Assembly: GCF_002101395.1 (NCBI RefSeq)
Contig: NZ_CP019706.1
Coordinates: 3,968,001 to 4,032,000 of the forward strand
Direction: 5' to 3'
Length of the DNA: 64,000 bases
Source: Pantoea alhagi
GTDB taxonomy: Bacteria > Pseudomonadota > Gammaproteobacteria > Enterobacterales > Enterobacteriaceae
Shown one piece after another: positions 51,323 through 60,053 of the stretch (position 1 is the stretch's first letter; the number at the start of each line of letters is the position of its first letter). Position numbers and translations under genes: made by a program. The notes beneath the pieces are model-generated. The model did no database searches. It had not been told where the DNA came from and saw only the letters and a program-made list of their open reading frames with translations.

Positions 51323-52090
51323 TTAGTCGTCTGCGACGATAATCACCTCAATCCCCTTCGCTTCCAGCTGCGCCGCAATATCCGGGGGGATATCGCTGTC
51401 GGTGATCAACACATCGACAGCATCCAGGCTGCACACCACGTTCGGACTGCGGCGACCAAATTTTGAGGCGTCGACCAGCAGGACGATTTTCCTGGCGGCG
51501 TGACACATCGCCTGGCTGACGGCAAACACTTCATTGAATGTTGTGACCCCGGCGCTCATATCCACGCCGTCGGCGCCAATAAACAGCGTATCGAAGCTGA
51601 ATTTGGTGAAAGCGGATTCCGCGAGGCTGCCGTGGAAAGAGGCGGATGTGCTGCGATAGGTGCCGCCAGGCATAAGAATGACCTGATCGTTGTCCAGCTC
51701 CACCAGCTCATTGACAATGCTCAGGCTGTTGGTCATCACGGTAATATTATTGAAACGCGCCAGATGCGGCACCATTTGCAGAACGGTACTGCCGGCATCA
51801 AAAATAAGCGAGTCGCCTTCGCTGATAAGTGAAGCGGCACGTGCGGCGATACGCTTTTTCTTTTCTGTATTAATAAGCGTTTTTCTGTCGATAGGCTGAT
51901 CTCCTTCATCGCGGTTCAGCATCACGCCGCCATAGGTTCGTATTACGGCCCCTTCCTGCTGGAGCCGCGTCAAGTCCTTGCGGATGGTGGTTCCGGTGGT
52001 ATTAAAATGGGCAATCAACGCTTCTACGGTTGTTCGGCCGTGCTGCTGCAGATATTCAAGGATTTGCGCCTGACGCTGTATCGGTTTCAT
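51323..52090 (-). CDS. srlR: SrlR (GutR) DeoR-family repressor of the sorbitol operon
   Basis: A 255-residue DeoR-type repressor. The helix-turn-helix is QRQAQILEYLQQHGRTTVEALIAHFNTTGTTIRKDLTRLQQEGAVIRTYGGVMLN, followed by the DeoRC sugar-phosphate-binding domain (IFDAGSTVLQMVPHLARFNNITVMTNSLSIVNELVELDN, MPGGTYRSTSASFHG, FIGADGVDMSAGVTTFNE). It matches E. coli SrlR (257 aa) along its length. Last gene of the operon, after gutM. It presumably binds the TCTTTCA-type palindromes upstream of srlA and between gutM and srlR. Confidence 0.92.
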   Translation of the reverse strand: MKPIQRQAQILEYLQQHGRTTVEALIAHFNTTGTTIRKDLTRLQQEGAVIRTYGGVMLNRDEGDQPIDRKTLINTEKKKRIAARAASLISEGDSLIFDAGSTVLQMVPHLARFNNITVMTNSLSIVNELVELDNDQVILMPGGTYRSTSASFHGSLAESAFTKFSFDTLFIGADGVDMSAGVTTFNEVFAVSQAMCHAARKIVLLVDASKFGRRSPNVVCSLDAVDVLITDSDIPPDIAAQLEAKGIEVIIVADD

Positions 52091-52161
52091 AAAGAGGTCC
52101 TTTTCAGTTTCTGAACTTCCTCATCATCCCGGACGTCTTGACTCGCGATGCAAAGGAATAA

Positions 52162-52178
52162 TCTTTCAGAATGAAAGT
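52162..52178 (-). promoter_or_regulatory. SrlR-like operator between gutM and srlR
   Basis: TCTTTCA-GAA-TGAAAGT has the same half-site as the two perfect repeats upstream of srlA (one mismatch). It overlaps the gutM stop codon by one base, so srlR may have its own regulated promoter. Confidence 0.6.
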
Positions 52179-52543
52179 TAACATCTTTTATTTGAAATAG
52201 CTAACGTCAGCGCCTCGCGCAGCGCCTTATTCCCAGGAAAGAGGGTTTCAGGATGCAGTTCGCTGAGCGTTTTGCCGGTCAGTGCGTTCTCGCTGTACGG
52301 ACGTGCAAACACCGTCAATCCCTTCATTACGAAATTACCGGTGATTCGGCCCTCATTACTGACCGCCAGTGCCAGAATGATACGCGGCTTAAAACGCCCG
52401 GCCGAGCGACCAATGCATATCTGTCCGCTCTTTGAAAGCGTCCCGATCGCCTGATTGAAACGGTTAATTTGCTGCCAGCCCAGCGCGATCTGGCCAATCC
52501 AGGCAGCGGCTGCCATGCAGATTAGTGCATTTACAGGATCCAT
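52178..52543 (-). CDS. gutM: GutM (SrlM), glucitol operon activator
   Basis: A 121-residue protein matching E. coli GutM by memory: LICMAAAAWIGQIALGWQQINRFNQAIGTLSKSGQICIGRSAGRFKPRIILALAVSNEGRI and FVMKGLTVFARPYSENALTGK. The N-terminal hydrophobic segment (about residues 4-22) suggests membrane anchoring. In E. coli it activates the srl operon. It sits between srlD and srlR in the standard order. Confidence 0.9.
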   Translation of the reverse strand: MDPVNALICMAAAAWIGQIALGWQQINRFNQAIGTLSKSGQICIGRSAGRFKPRIILALAVSNEGRITGNFVMKGLTVFARPYSENALTGKTLSELHPETLFPGNKALREALTLAISNKRC

Positions 52544-52587
52544 CTTTTTTCCTCTGTAACCGGCAGCCTGCGCTGCCGGTTCCCTTG

Positions 52588-53367
52588 TCAGAACATCACC
52601 TGTCCGCCGGTAATGTTAATAGACTGCCCGGTGCAGTAAGCGGCTTTATCACTTGCGTAGAACAGCAGAACATTAAGCACATCCTCATAATCACATCCAC
52701 GCTTCAGCGGCACCTTATCGATATAGTGCTGCTCTACCTGATCGGGTCTGATACCCAGCTTCTCCGCATATTGCGGCAGCAAAGACTGGAACATCGGCGA
52801 CTTAAGCAGGTTGCCCAGCATCAGTGAGTGAACGGTGATGCCATATTCAGCCAGGTCGAGCGCCAGCGACTGTGTCAGCCCGACGCCGCCAAACTTGGCC
52901 GCGCTGTAGCCGGAATTATGCTTGCTGCCGACTTTGCCCGATTTGGAGTTAATCTGAATGATTCGTCCTTTAATGCCATCTCTGATCATCAACTTTGAGA
53001 ACTCGCGGGCGCAAAGAAAATAGCCCACCAGATTGACCTGCAGCGACAGGTCAAAATCATTAAGCCCGAATTCCGTAATCGGTGCGGCTTTGGCAATACC
53101 TGCGCTGTACAACAGTAAATCCGTTCGGCCAAATCCTTCGTCAACCTGGCGCGCCAGCGCGATCACGCTCTCTTCACTGGTGGCATCGACCTGAAACCCC
53201 TGCGCCCGGCCTGCGCCATAACGCTCGTTAATGGTTGCGGCGACCTTGCTGGCATTCCCTTGATTAAGGTCGGCAACCGCCACTTTATAACCGGCCTCCG
53301 CCAGCCCCTCGCACAGGTAAGCACCCAGCGTCTGACCACCACCGATGACTACAGCAACCTGATCCAT
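52588..53367 (-). CDS. srlD: SrlD, sorbitol-6-phosphate 2-dehydrogenase
   Basis: A 259-residue short-chain dehydrogenase converting D-sorbitol 6-phosphate to fructose 6-phosphate with NAD. The sequence begins MDQVAVVIGGGQTLGAYLCEGLAEAGY (cofactor loop GGGQTLG), with the active-site residues in QINSKSGKVGSKHNSGYSAAKFG (Ser, YxxxK). It is nearly identical in large parts to E. coli SrlD by memory. GGAG before 53367 fixes the start; the longer reading to 53388 lacks support. Confidence 0.95.
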   Translation of the reverse strand: MDQVAVVIGGGQTLGAYLCEGLAEAGYKVAVADLNQGNASKVAATINERYGAGRAQGFQVDATSEESVIALARQVDEGFGRTDLLLYSAGIAKAAPITEFGLNDFDLSLQVNLVGYFLCAREFSKLMIRDGIKGRIIQINSKSGKVGSKHNSGYSAAKFGGVGLTQSLALDLAEYGITVHSLMLGNLLKSPMFQSLLPQYAEKLGIRPDQVEQHYIDKVPLKRGCDYEDVLNVLLFYASDKAAYCTGQSINITGGQVMF

Positions 53368-53380
53368 TCTCTTCTCCCGA

Positions 53381-53749
53381 TTATTCACTCAGCATACGAA
53401 ACTTTTGGCCCGGCTCAATGGATGCCGGCGCGCTGCCGGCAACATGAACGGTGCCGGGAAACTCGGCCTGACTGGCACCGTCAAAACGCACGGTGATATG
53501 CCCAAGGTCGCGCAGGTTTTCCCGCGCTACATTGCCAACGGCCGTGACCGGATACTCTCTTTCTCCGATAGCCAGCACGGAACCGGCATCAAATGCGCCA
53601 CCGTCGTTGATGTCGGTACGGTGAATGAAGCAGTATTCCGCCACATCCTGCGGTGCGCCTTCACCGAAAGTGATAATGAAGTTGTCTTCCAGCGACTCAT
53701 TCGCACAGGGGCCAACAGAGATAAACGTGGATTCATAAACGGTTTTCAT
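53381..53749 (-). CDS. srlB: SrlB, glucitol/sorbitol PTS EIIA
   Basis: A 122-residue EIIA-Gut protein. The phosphorylated His lies near DNFIITFGEGAPQDVAEYCFIHR (the EYCFIH region), with the remainder a beta-rich domain ending GSAPASIEPGQKFRML. It passes phosphate from HPr to SrlE. It lies 14 bp downstream of srlE and 13 bp upstream of srlD. Confidence 0.92.
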   Translation of the reverse strand: MKTVYESTFISVGPCANESLEDNFIITFGEGAPQDVAEYCFIHRTDINDGGAFDAGSVLAIGEREYPVTAVGNVARENLRDLGHITVRFDGASQAEFPGTVHVAGSAPASIEPGQKFRMLSE

Positions 53750-53763
53750 AAGCTCTCCCGCTA

Positions 53764-54752
53764 TTATTGATAGATAAACCCGGATACGGCCCAGGCAAGA
53801 AGCACTGACGGCGCGCCGGTAAGGAAACGGCCAACCAGCACCGATGGCACGCCGACACGCACGGTCTCCTGGCGCGCCTCGGCAATCGACAGGCCGACGG
53901 GAATAAAGTCGCAGGCCGCCTGTGAATTAATGGCAAACAGCGCCGGTAGCGCGAGATGCGGCGGAATGGTTCCCTGCCCGATCTGCACCCCGACCAGCAC
54001 GCCAATAACCTGCGCAATGACGGCCCCGGGACCAAGAAACGGTGAAAGCAGAGGGAAAGAGCAGATCAACGCCAGCGTCACCAGGCCGACCGGGCTGTTG
54101 GCCAGCGGCGTCAGGCCGTGGGCGATAAAATCCCCCAGGCCGGAGGCCATGATGATGCCTATCAGCGCTGAGACAAACGCCATGAATGGCAGAATGGTTT
54201 TCAGTACTGTGTCGATGGTTTCACGACCGGCCTGGAAGAAAACAGCCATAACCGATCCCATCCCCATCCCGACTTTGGCCAGCAGGCCGTCGCTCTGTTC
54301 GGTGATTTTTTTACTGGTGTCGTAGTCGCGCCCTTTGCCGAGAGGCGTTGCAACAGGCTGTGATTCAGCGGCTGGCAAAGGCGTGCCGCTGCCGGCCTGA
54401 ATATCTTCCGGACGAACGCCTGACACGTAGATATCTTCCGTAATGTACTGCGCCAGCGGCCCGGACTTACCGGTGGCATGAATGTTAATAGTGGGAATGC
54501 GTCGCTTCGGATAGAGTCCGCAGCGCAGCGTGCCGCCACAGTCGATAACCGCCACGCCAATTTCTTCTGCGGGGGTTCTCCCTCCTTGAAACCATCCACA
54601 GCCTCCCAGCCGGTCACCTCTTTCAGCCGGTCAACGATGGCCGGTCGGGTACCTGCCGTAACGTAAACAATCTTTTTCCCGGGCGTAACGGTGATTGTGA
54701 GCGGGCCACCCCAGCCACTTTCGCCTTTTTTAACGGTAATGGTGTCAGTCAT
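53764..54752 (-). pseudogene. srlE: SrlE, sorbitol PTS EIIB(C), frameshifted
   Basis: Full-length SrlE content is present in two frames. Frame one encodes MTDTITVKKGESGWGGPLTITVTPGKKIVYVTAGTRPAIVDRLKEVTGWEAVDGFKEGEPP. Frame two continues AEEIGVAVIDCGGTLRCGLYPKRRIPTINIHATGKSGPLAQYI, with the EIIB phospho-Cys in VIDCGGTLRCGLY, and the membrane domain to AWAVSGFIYQ. The break is in a run of five Gs on the plus strand (54571-54575); one extra base restores E. coli-like sequence. Either real inactivation of sorbitol uptake or a consensus error. Confidence 0.88.
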
Positions 54753-54766
54753 CTTCTGCTCCGCTC

Positions 54767-55315
54767 TTATAAACGAACCTGACGGTCGAGTTGTACGCCC
54801 ATCTTTCTTTCAAAAATGGTGGTGGTGAGATCGGTAATCCAGCCCCTGAAAAAGTTGGTCACTATGCCGACAAGCAGATAGCTTACGGCCAGCGGCCCCA
54901 GCGGCAGGCCAAGCGTTGTCAGTCCGTTGGCAATCCCCAGGTAAACAAACAGCTCGCCGGGGTTGATGTGTGGAAACAGACCGTTCATTGAGTGACAACT
55001 GTAGGAAGCGGCAGCGTAATAGCTCGGTTTGTATTTTTCCGGCATAAACTTGCCAAGGCTGTGCGTCATGGGATTACAGAAGACAAACGTGCCGATAACG
55101 GGCAGGAGCAGATAACGAGAAACCGGATTACCGGCGCAGCGCTGTGCAAGCGCTTCAATGCGACGCTGCCCGACAAAAACGATCAGCGCATTCATAACCA
55201 CCAGCAGGCTGATCAGCAAAGGAAGAATATCGGTGACCATCCCGATGAAAACTTCGCCCCCTTTCTGAAAGAGCCCAATAAACCACTCGGCTCCATGTGT
55301 GATGCTTTCAATCAT
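54767..55315 (-). CDS. srlA: SrlA, sorbitol PTS EIIC
   Basis: A 182-residue membrane EIIC2 component with several hydrophobic segments. It shows FIGMVTDILPLLISLLVVMNALIVFVGQRRIEALAQRC, FCNPMTHSLGKFMPEKYKPSYYAAASYSCHSMNGLFPHINPGELFVYLGIANGLT and the C-terminus WITDLTTTIFERKMGVQLD, all typical of SrlA. First gene of the operon srlA-E-B-D-gutM-srlR. GAGGTG-type ribosome site and SrlR-like operators precede it. The 14-bp gap to srlE indicates one transcript. Confidence 0.93.
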   Translation of the reverse strand: MIESITHGAEWFIGLFQKGGEVFIGMVTDILPLLISLLVVMNALIVFVGQRRIEALAQRCAGNPVSRYLLLPVIGTFVFCNPMTHSLGKFMPEKYKPSYYAAASYSCHSMNGLFPHINPGELFVYLGIANGLTTLGLPLGPLAVSYLLVGIVTNFFRGWITDLTTTIFERKMGVQLDRQVRL

Positions 55316-55657
55316 GTTGCAACCCCTTCACCTGGAAAACAGAAATAACTTCTTGTTCACTGCGATAACAAGGTAGATCGAAAATGAAACAATAAAAGAT
55401 ATGGAGATCACATAATGATTATAAAATCTTTCATAATGAAAGAATAAATGAAAGATAAAATCTTTCATTTAGCGAGGTGTGTGATGGATTATGACGTCAG
55501 TACCCAGCCAGCACTGTAGAAAATTTACGCCTGGCAACAGGTATGAATGATCAGGATTGAGCGATAAAGAGAGGAATTGGCGGAAAGAAACCTGCCGACA
55601 GCGGATGCCCTCGCCTGTCAGAACGCAAGGCGGTTTTAATCAGATTGCTGTTAAAGC
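55316..55657. other. 342-bp region upstream of srlA
   Basis: Promoter-proximal part holds two SrlR-like operators and a possible CRP half-site (TGTGA at about 55408-55412 on the minus strand). The rest (55480-55657) is between srlA and the LysR gene and contains no ORF or terminator that I can support. Confidence 0.55.
55427..55467 (-). promoter_or_regulatory. Two perfect SrlR-like operators
   Basis: TCTTTCA-TAA-TGAAAGA (55427-55443) and TGAAAGAT-AAA-ATCTTTCA (55449-55467) lie 112-152 bp upstream of srlA. The same half-site recurs at 52162 inside the operon. Confidence 0.75.
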
Positions 55658-56530
55658 CTATGGCTTTCTGTAATCCAGGTAGTCAATGAATTGTTTCACT
55701 GCACGCGAAGTGGTTTTTTTATTTCGGAAAGCGAGGCCAATATCACGACAGGGTGATATGTCGATTTTTCGGGTAACGACACGATAAGGAACATTTCTGA
55801 GAATAAGCGCCGGTAAGATGCTGACGCCCAGCTTTTTTTCTACCATAGCCATAACGGCGTAATCATCCCATAACGTAAACCTTACGCGCGGTACCAGACC
55901 AGATGCGCTGAATATCTCGGATATTTCAGTATTCTTTCCCTTTTCAAGCAGAATGAAAGGTTCCTGGCATAAAGAGGCAACCGGAACCGCATCATACGCT
56001 GAAAGCGCATGCCCCTCAGGAAGCACTACCAGATATTCATCTTTCTCAAGAAAAAGGGTTTCAAAGGCAGGTGAAGCCGGTAAACGTGTGAAACCACAGT
56101 CCACCCGCCCTTCAGCGATCCAGCCCTCAATTTCCGTATAGTCCCCCAGCAACAGTTCAAAATCGATATTGGGATAATCTTCCTGAAACGCTTTCAGAAT
56201 ATCAGGTAACCAGTGGGTAGCGACGCTGGAAAAAGTGCCAATACGAATAATTCCCGACTGCAGTCCATTGAGCGCATCAACTTCTGCCTGAAGCTTCTGA
56301 TACTCCTCACAGACATTTTTGGCAAAAGGCAAAAGCTTGATACCGTCGGAAGTTAGCCGCACACCCGTCCGGCTGCGCTCAAACAGGGTGACGTTCCACT
56401 CCTTTTCCAGATCATTAATCATCCGGCTAATCCCTGACTGAGAATAAAACAGTTTTTCCGCCGCTCTGGTAAAGCTTTCCAGCTCTACCACTTTCAGGAA
56501 AGCCTTATATTTTTGGATGTTTACGTCCAT
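55658..56530 (-). CDS. LysR-family regulator
   Basis: A 290-residue LysR regulator. The winged helix is YKAFLKVVELESFTRAAEKLFYSQSGISRMINDLEKEWNVTLFERSRTGVRLTSDG (about 8-63), followed by an effector domain (IIRIGTFSSVATHWLPDILKAFQEDYPNIDFELLLGDYTEIEGWIAEGRVDCGF). It diverges from the EamA transporter gene with 144 bp between, suggesting control of that transporter. Confidence 0.88.
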   Translation of the reverse strand: MDVNIQKYKAFLKVVELESFTRAAEKLFYSQSGISRMINDLEKEWNVTLFERSRTGVRLTSDGIKLLPFAKNVCEEYQKLQAEVDALNGLQSGIIRIGTFSSVATHWLPDILKAFQEDYPNIDFELLLGDYTEIEGWIAEGRVDCGFTRLPASPAFETLFLEKDEYLVVLPEGHALSAYDAVPVASLCQEPFILLEKGKNTEISEIFSASGLVPRVRFTLWDDYAVMAMVEKKLGVSILPALILRNVPYRVVTRKIDISPCRDIGLAFRNKKTTSRAVKQFIDYLDYRKP

Positions 56531-56674
56531 GAATGCGTCGTTTCATCTGAATTTGTCATGCTTTGCATGCTAAACATTCGTTTTTGTAATTTCAACTGGG
56601 GTGATAAATTCCAGATAAAAGCACGCCGGGAACGGTGCGCGCCGATATAAAATAAGCAAGGAAAACAGTTAATT

Positions 56675-57550
56675 ATGCCGATAAATAAAACAACCATTGC
56701 CTCGCAGAGCGCAACGTCCGGCTTTGTACTGCTCTGGGGCTGCGCTGCTATTTTTACCCGGCTGGGTCTGGATAACGCATCGCCGTTAGCGCTACTGATT
56801 TTCCGTTTTGCTATTGCTCTTGCCACGCTACTGCTTATCGGCTGCTTTCGCCGACGGTGGCTGCCGGAAAAAGGCACCCGCCGCCAGGCGGCGCTGACCG
56901 GACTGATGCTTATCGGTGGCTATTCGATCTGTTATTTCCAGGCGATGGCGTACGGCGTTACGCCCGGCCTGATTGCCACCATTATGGGAATTCAGCCCAT
57001 TCTCACGCTGTGCATTGTGGAACGCAGGATGCAGGGATTGCGATTTTTTGGCCTGTGCGTGGCGCTTTCAGGCCTGGTGCTGCTGGTCTGGCGCAGCCTG
57101 TCCGCCTCTCATCTGCCCGCAGCCGGCATTCTTTTTGCTCTGGCCGCCCTGCTGTTTATGACATTCGGCGCCATTATGCAAAAGAAAACGCGCCAGGCAC
57201 CCGCTGACGTGCTTCCCCTGCAGTACGGGATCGGGCTGTTGCTGTGCCTCTTTCTACTGCCGCTGGGGACATTCCAGGTAAGCTTTAACCAGGCGTTCTT
57301 TATCTCTGTATTGTTTCTGGGCGTATTGATTTCGGTAGTGGCACAGTTGCTGCTGTACCGCCTGCTTAACGCCGGCAGTATTGTTAACGTGACGAGCCTG
57401 TTTTATCTGGTGCCGGTGATCACTGCCGTGCTGGATTATTTCCTGTTGGGCAATGCGCTGCCCTGGTCAGGCATGGTCGGTATGGTTGCCATCCTGCTGG
57501 GGATTATGATGGTATTCCGTGCTCCACGCGCGCAAGAGACTGAAGCGTAG
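56675..57550 (+). CDS. EamA-family (DMT) transporter
   Basis: A 291-residue membrane protein with ten predicted segments in two EamA repeats, like RhaT/YdcZ-type exporters. Features are LLWGCAAIFTRLGLDNASPLALLIFRFAIAL, MLIGGYSICYFQAMAYGVTPGLIATIMGIQPIL and VTSLFYLVPVITAVLDYFLLGNALPW. Members export amino acids or other metabolites. It is divergent from the LysR regulator. Confidence 0.87.
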   Translation: MPINKTTIASQSATSGFVLLWGCAAIFTRLGLDNASPLALLIFRFAIALATLLLIGCFRRRWLPEKGTRRQAALTGLMLIGGYSICYFQAMAYGVTPGLIATIMGIQPILTLCIVERRMQGLRFFGLCVALSGLVLLVWRSLSASHLPAAGILFALAALLFMTFGAIMQKKTRQAPADVLPLQYGIGLLLCLFLLPLGTFQVSFNQAFFISVLFLGVLISVVAQLLLYRLLNAGSIVNVTSLFYLVPVITAVLDYFLLGNALPWSGMVGMVAILLGIMMVFRAPRAQETEA

Positions 57551-57566
57551 CCTTGATCCCCGCTTA

Positions 57567-58143
57567 TTAATGGGAAATCGCCTGTCTTTCCAGCCCGGCA
57601 GGCGGTAATAAAGCAAGGGCCTGTTTCATCCGACGAGTCTCGTCGCCTGGGCTACGACCAAAGAAACGACGAAATTCGCGGTTAAACTGCGATGCGCTTT
57701 CATAGCCTACCTGCAGCGCAGTTTTTGCAGCGGGAAGATTGCTGCGTATCATCATCAGCCGGGCCTGATGTAGCCTGACAGATTTAATGTACTGTATCGG
57801 CGATGTGTGGGTAATCGCCTTGAAATGAATATGAAAACGCGGCACGCTCATTCCTGCTTTTTCCGCCAGCATGGGCACGTTTAACGGGCAGAAGCTCCGT
57901 CGCCAGCGCCAGGTTAAGCTTCACCGCCACGGCCAGCATCGGCTCTTCCGGCGTCGCTTCTGTTTCTGAAGAAAAAGGTAAAGGCACCGAGAGCACCAGA
58001 AACTGCTGCGCATCATAGTGCCAGATGCGATCGGCGAGATAGCCTCGCTTACGTCCCTGACAAACAATAATAATGCTGGGTTCATAGAGCACTGGCGTAC
58101 GTTCAATGGGCTGGTCTGCACGCATAAAACGCACCTCCTCCAG
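57567..58143 (-). pseudogene. AraC-family regulator remnant (5' end and middle deleted)
   Basis: Minus-strand sequence encodes an AraC_N-type domain (EEVRFMRADQPIERTPVLYEPSIIIVCQGRKRGYLADRIWHYDAQQFLVLSVPLPFSSETEATPEEPMLAVAVKLNLALATELL) and, in another frame, the C-terminal helix-turn-helix (PMLAEKAGMSVPRFHIHFKAITHTSPIQYIKSVRLHQARLMMIRSN...). About 60 residues that normally link them are missing at about 57890, and the N-terminus is lost at about 58143, where the sequence runs directly into an SDR gene on the other strand. So the gene has two deletions. Confidence 0.82.
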
Positions 58144-58834
58144 CAGCGGTATCGGTGAAGCAACTGCCCGCCTGCTGGCAGCTGAAGGCCATATGCTGAT
58201 TGTAGGCGCACGCCGTCTCGATCGTCTTGAAACGCTGTGCGCCGAACTGCGCGCCGAAGGGAGAAACATTGATGCGTTGCAGTGTGACGTGCTGGAGCGT
58301 AGCGCGCTGCAGCGGTTGGCCGATCTGGCCATGGAAAAATATGGCCGCATCGATGTGCTGATTAATAACGCGGGGGTGATGCCGCTGTCGCCGCTGTCAG
58401 CGCTGAAAGTAGAGGAATGGGAGCTGACGCTGGATGTTAACGTGCGCGGAGTGCTGTATGGCATTGCAGCGGTGCTTCCGGCTATGCAGGCGCAGGCGTA
58501 CGGCCATATTATCAATGTAGCCTCCATTGGCGCTCACAGCGTCTCGCCCACCGCTGCCGTTTATTGCGCCAGCAAATATGCTGTTCGCGCCATCTCTGAC
58601 GGGCTGCGGCAGGAAACCGATAAAATTCGGGTAACGGTGATCTCGCCGGGCGTGGTTGAGTCGGAGCTGGCCGATATTATCAGCGATGACACAGCGCGCC
58701 AGGCGATGCAGACGTTTCGTCAAATTGCGCTGCAGCCAGAGAGCATTGCCCGCGCAATGTCATATGCCATCGCTCAGCCTGATGAGGTGGACGTGAGTGA
58801 AATCATTGTGCGTCCTACTGCCAGCCCTTACTAA
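58106..58834 (+). CDS. Short-chain dehydrogenase, N-terminally truncated by a deletion
   Basis: An SDR of about 242 residues whose first about 11 codons come from antisense araC sequence. The body is recognisable: SSGIGEATARLLAAEGHMLIVGARRLDRLE, NNAGVMPLSPLSA, the catalytic Ser in NVASIGAHS and YCASK (Tyr/Lys), and a C-terminus ADIISDDTARQAM. The usual N-terminal beta strand with TGA of TGASSGIG, which binds NAD(P), is missing. No promoter or ribosome site remains, so the protein may be absent or inactive. Typical araC-SDR neighbours are divergent, consistent with a deletion of their shared intergenic region. Confidence 0.75.
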   Translation: MGWSARIKRTSSSSGIGEATARLLAAEGHMLIVGARRLDRLETLCAELRAEGRNIDALQCDVLERSALQRLADLAMEKYGRIDVLINNAGVMPLSPLSALKVEEWELTLDVNVRGVLYGIAAVLPAMQAQAYGHIINVASIGAHSVSPTAAVYCASKYAVRAISDGLRQETDKIRVTVISPGVVESELADIISDDTARQAMQTFRQIALQPESIARAMSYAIAQPDEVDVSEIIVRPTASPY

Positions 58835-59082
58835 TCTCACGCGCCGTTGCCAAACGCAGGCGTATTGTCCGGTAGCGAGCAGTTTGTTTGTGCTGAATGT
58901 GTAACATAATTTTAGCGACACAAAGCGCTAATGCAGCAGAAAAGCTGTAAAACCGGCGCTTTCCGGCCGGTTTCCAGTAAATTAACGTAAAAAGAAAAAG
59001 TTAAGTTTCTGGGTAGCGCTTCTTTCAGTTATAAAACAGAATATTCAGCACTTTTCCCCTTCCTGGAGCGCGCTAATCTAAA

Positions 59083-59649
59083 ATGAATCGCAAACTGGCT
59101 CAAACGTTATTGCTTGTCTCTTTTATTGCTCTTGCCGGTTGTTCTTCATCTCCGGGGAAAAACTCAGCAACAGCACAGGATTCTGCCGATGCCAGCGCGC
59201 AAGGCGAGCAGGCTGATTTGATTCCGGTGATTGCGGCCCTGCACGATCAAATGCATACCTGGCACGGCACGCCTTATGAATGGGGCGGCACGAAATTATC
59301 AGGCGTGGATTGCTCAGGCTTTGTCTGGAGAACATTAAAAGATCGCTTTAACTTACCGGTTGAGCGGCTCACTACGCGCGATCTTATTCATATGGGCACG
59401 CACGTTAAGCCAACGCAATTGCGCCCCGGTGATTTAGTTTTCTTCCGCATCAATGGCGGAATGCATGTCGGCTTTTATGATACTGACCGGCATTTCCTGC
59501 ATGCTTCCACCAGTAAAGGCGTGATTCGCTCCTCGCTGGACAACCCTTACTGGCAGTCCGTTTTTTATCAGGCGCGTCGGTTGAATAAAGAATATGACGC
59601 TGGCATCAGCTTAAATAATGACGGCATGAGCTTAAGCAAAAGAAACTAA
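59083..59649 (+). CDS. nlpC: NlpC, lipoprotein NlpC/P60 endopeptidase
   Basis: A 188-residue lipoprotein peptidoglycan hydrolase. The lipobox is LAGC with acylated Cys20 (signal MNRKLAQTLLLVSFIALAGC). The NlpC/P60 domain shows HGTPYEWGGTKLSGVDCSGFVWRTL (catalytic Cys in VDCSGF), MHVGFYDTDRHFLHASTSKGVIRSSLDNPYWQSVFYQARR (catalytic His in HVGFY). It is close to E. coli NlpC by memory (154 aa), with a longer linker and C-terminal tail here. Probably cleaves peptide stems in the periplasm. Confidence 0.9.
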   Translation: MNRKLAQTLLLVSFIALAGCSSSPGKNSATAQDSADASAQGEQADLIPVIAALHDQMHTWHGTPYEWGGTKLSGVDCSGFVWRTLKDRFNLPVERLTTRDLIHMGTHVKPTQLRPGDLVFFRINGGMHVGFYDTDRHFLHASTSKGVIRSSLDNPYWQSVFYQARRLNKEYDAGISLNNDGMSLSKRN

Positions 59650-59729
59650 CCTGTTTATCTCCGGCGCGGCGGCGTAAACATAACGCTGTTTCCGCGCCGC
59701 TGATTTCCTGTGCCTGGTTTACGCTTGCT

Positions 59730-60053
59730 TTACATCACACCCACATAGCGCATCAGGGCGGTCACCAGCCCGGCACTGATAATCACCAGAATCAGTGGCA
59801 CTTTACGCCAGGCGAGAAACAGCGCCACCAGTACGCCAGCCAGACGCGCATACCCGGCAAACGCTTGTCCGTTAAACAGCGTGGCGGTGGCGGCAACGGC
59901 CAGCAGCAGCACAATAGCCGCATCGGATAACAACATCCGGGTGCGTTCAGATAGCGCCAGTCGACTGCCCAGCTTATAGCCAGCAAAACGCATTAACCAG
60001 GTGCCTGCGGCAAGCAGAGCGATGCCGCCGATTGTCATCGTTGCTGGCATCAT
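59730..60053 (-). CDS. AzlD-family membrane protein (branched-chain amino acid export)
   Basis: A 107-residue protein with about three hydrophobic segments (MTIGGIALLAAGTWLMRFAGYKLG..., VLLLAVAATATLF, GVLVALFLAWRKVPLILVIISAGLVTALMRY), typical of AzlD/YgaH. It overlaps azlC by four bases (ATGA), so the start at 60053 is clear despite a longer in-frame reading to 60260. Works with AzlC as an exporter (YgaZH of E. coli exports valine). Confidence 0.88.
   Translation of the reverse strand: MMPATMTIGGIALLAAGTWLMRFAGYKLGSRLALSERTRMLLSDAAIVLLLAVAATATLFNGQAFAGYARLAGVLVALFLAWRKVPLILVIISAGLVTALMRYVGVM

Noticed and set aside
57784..58527. 247-aa minus-strand ORF joining SDR antisense to AraC_N-like sequence
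   Set aside because: A chimera made by the deletion: the first half is antisense SDR and only the second half is AraC-derived, out of frame with the HTH part.
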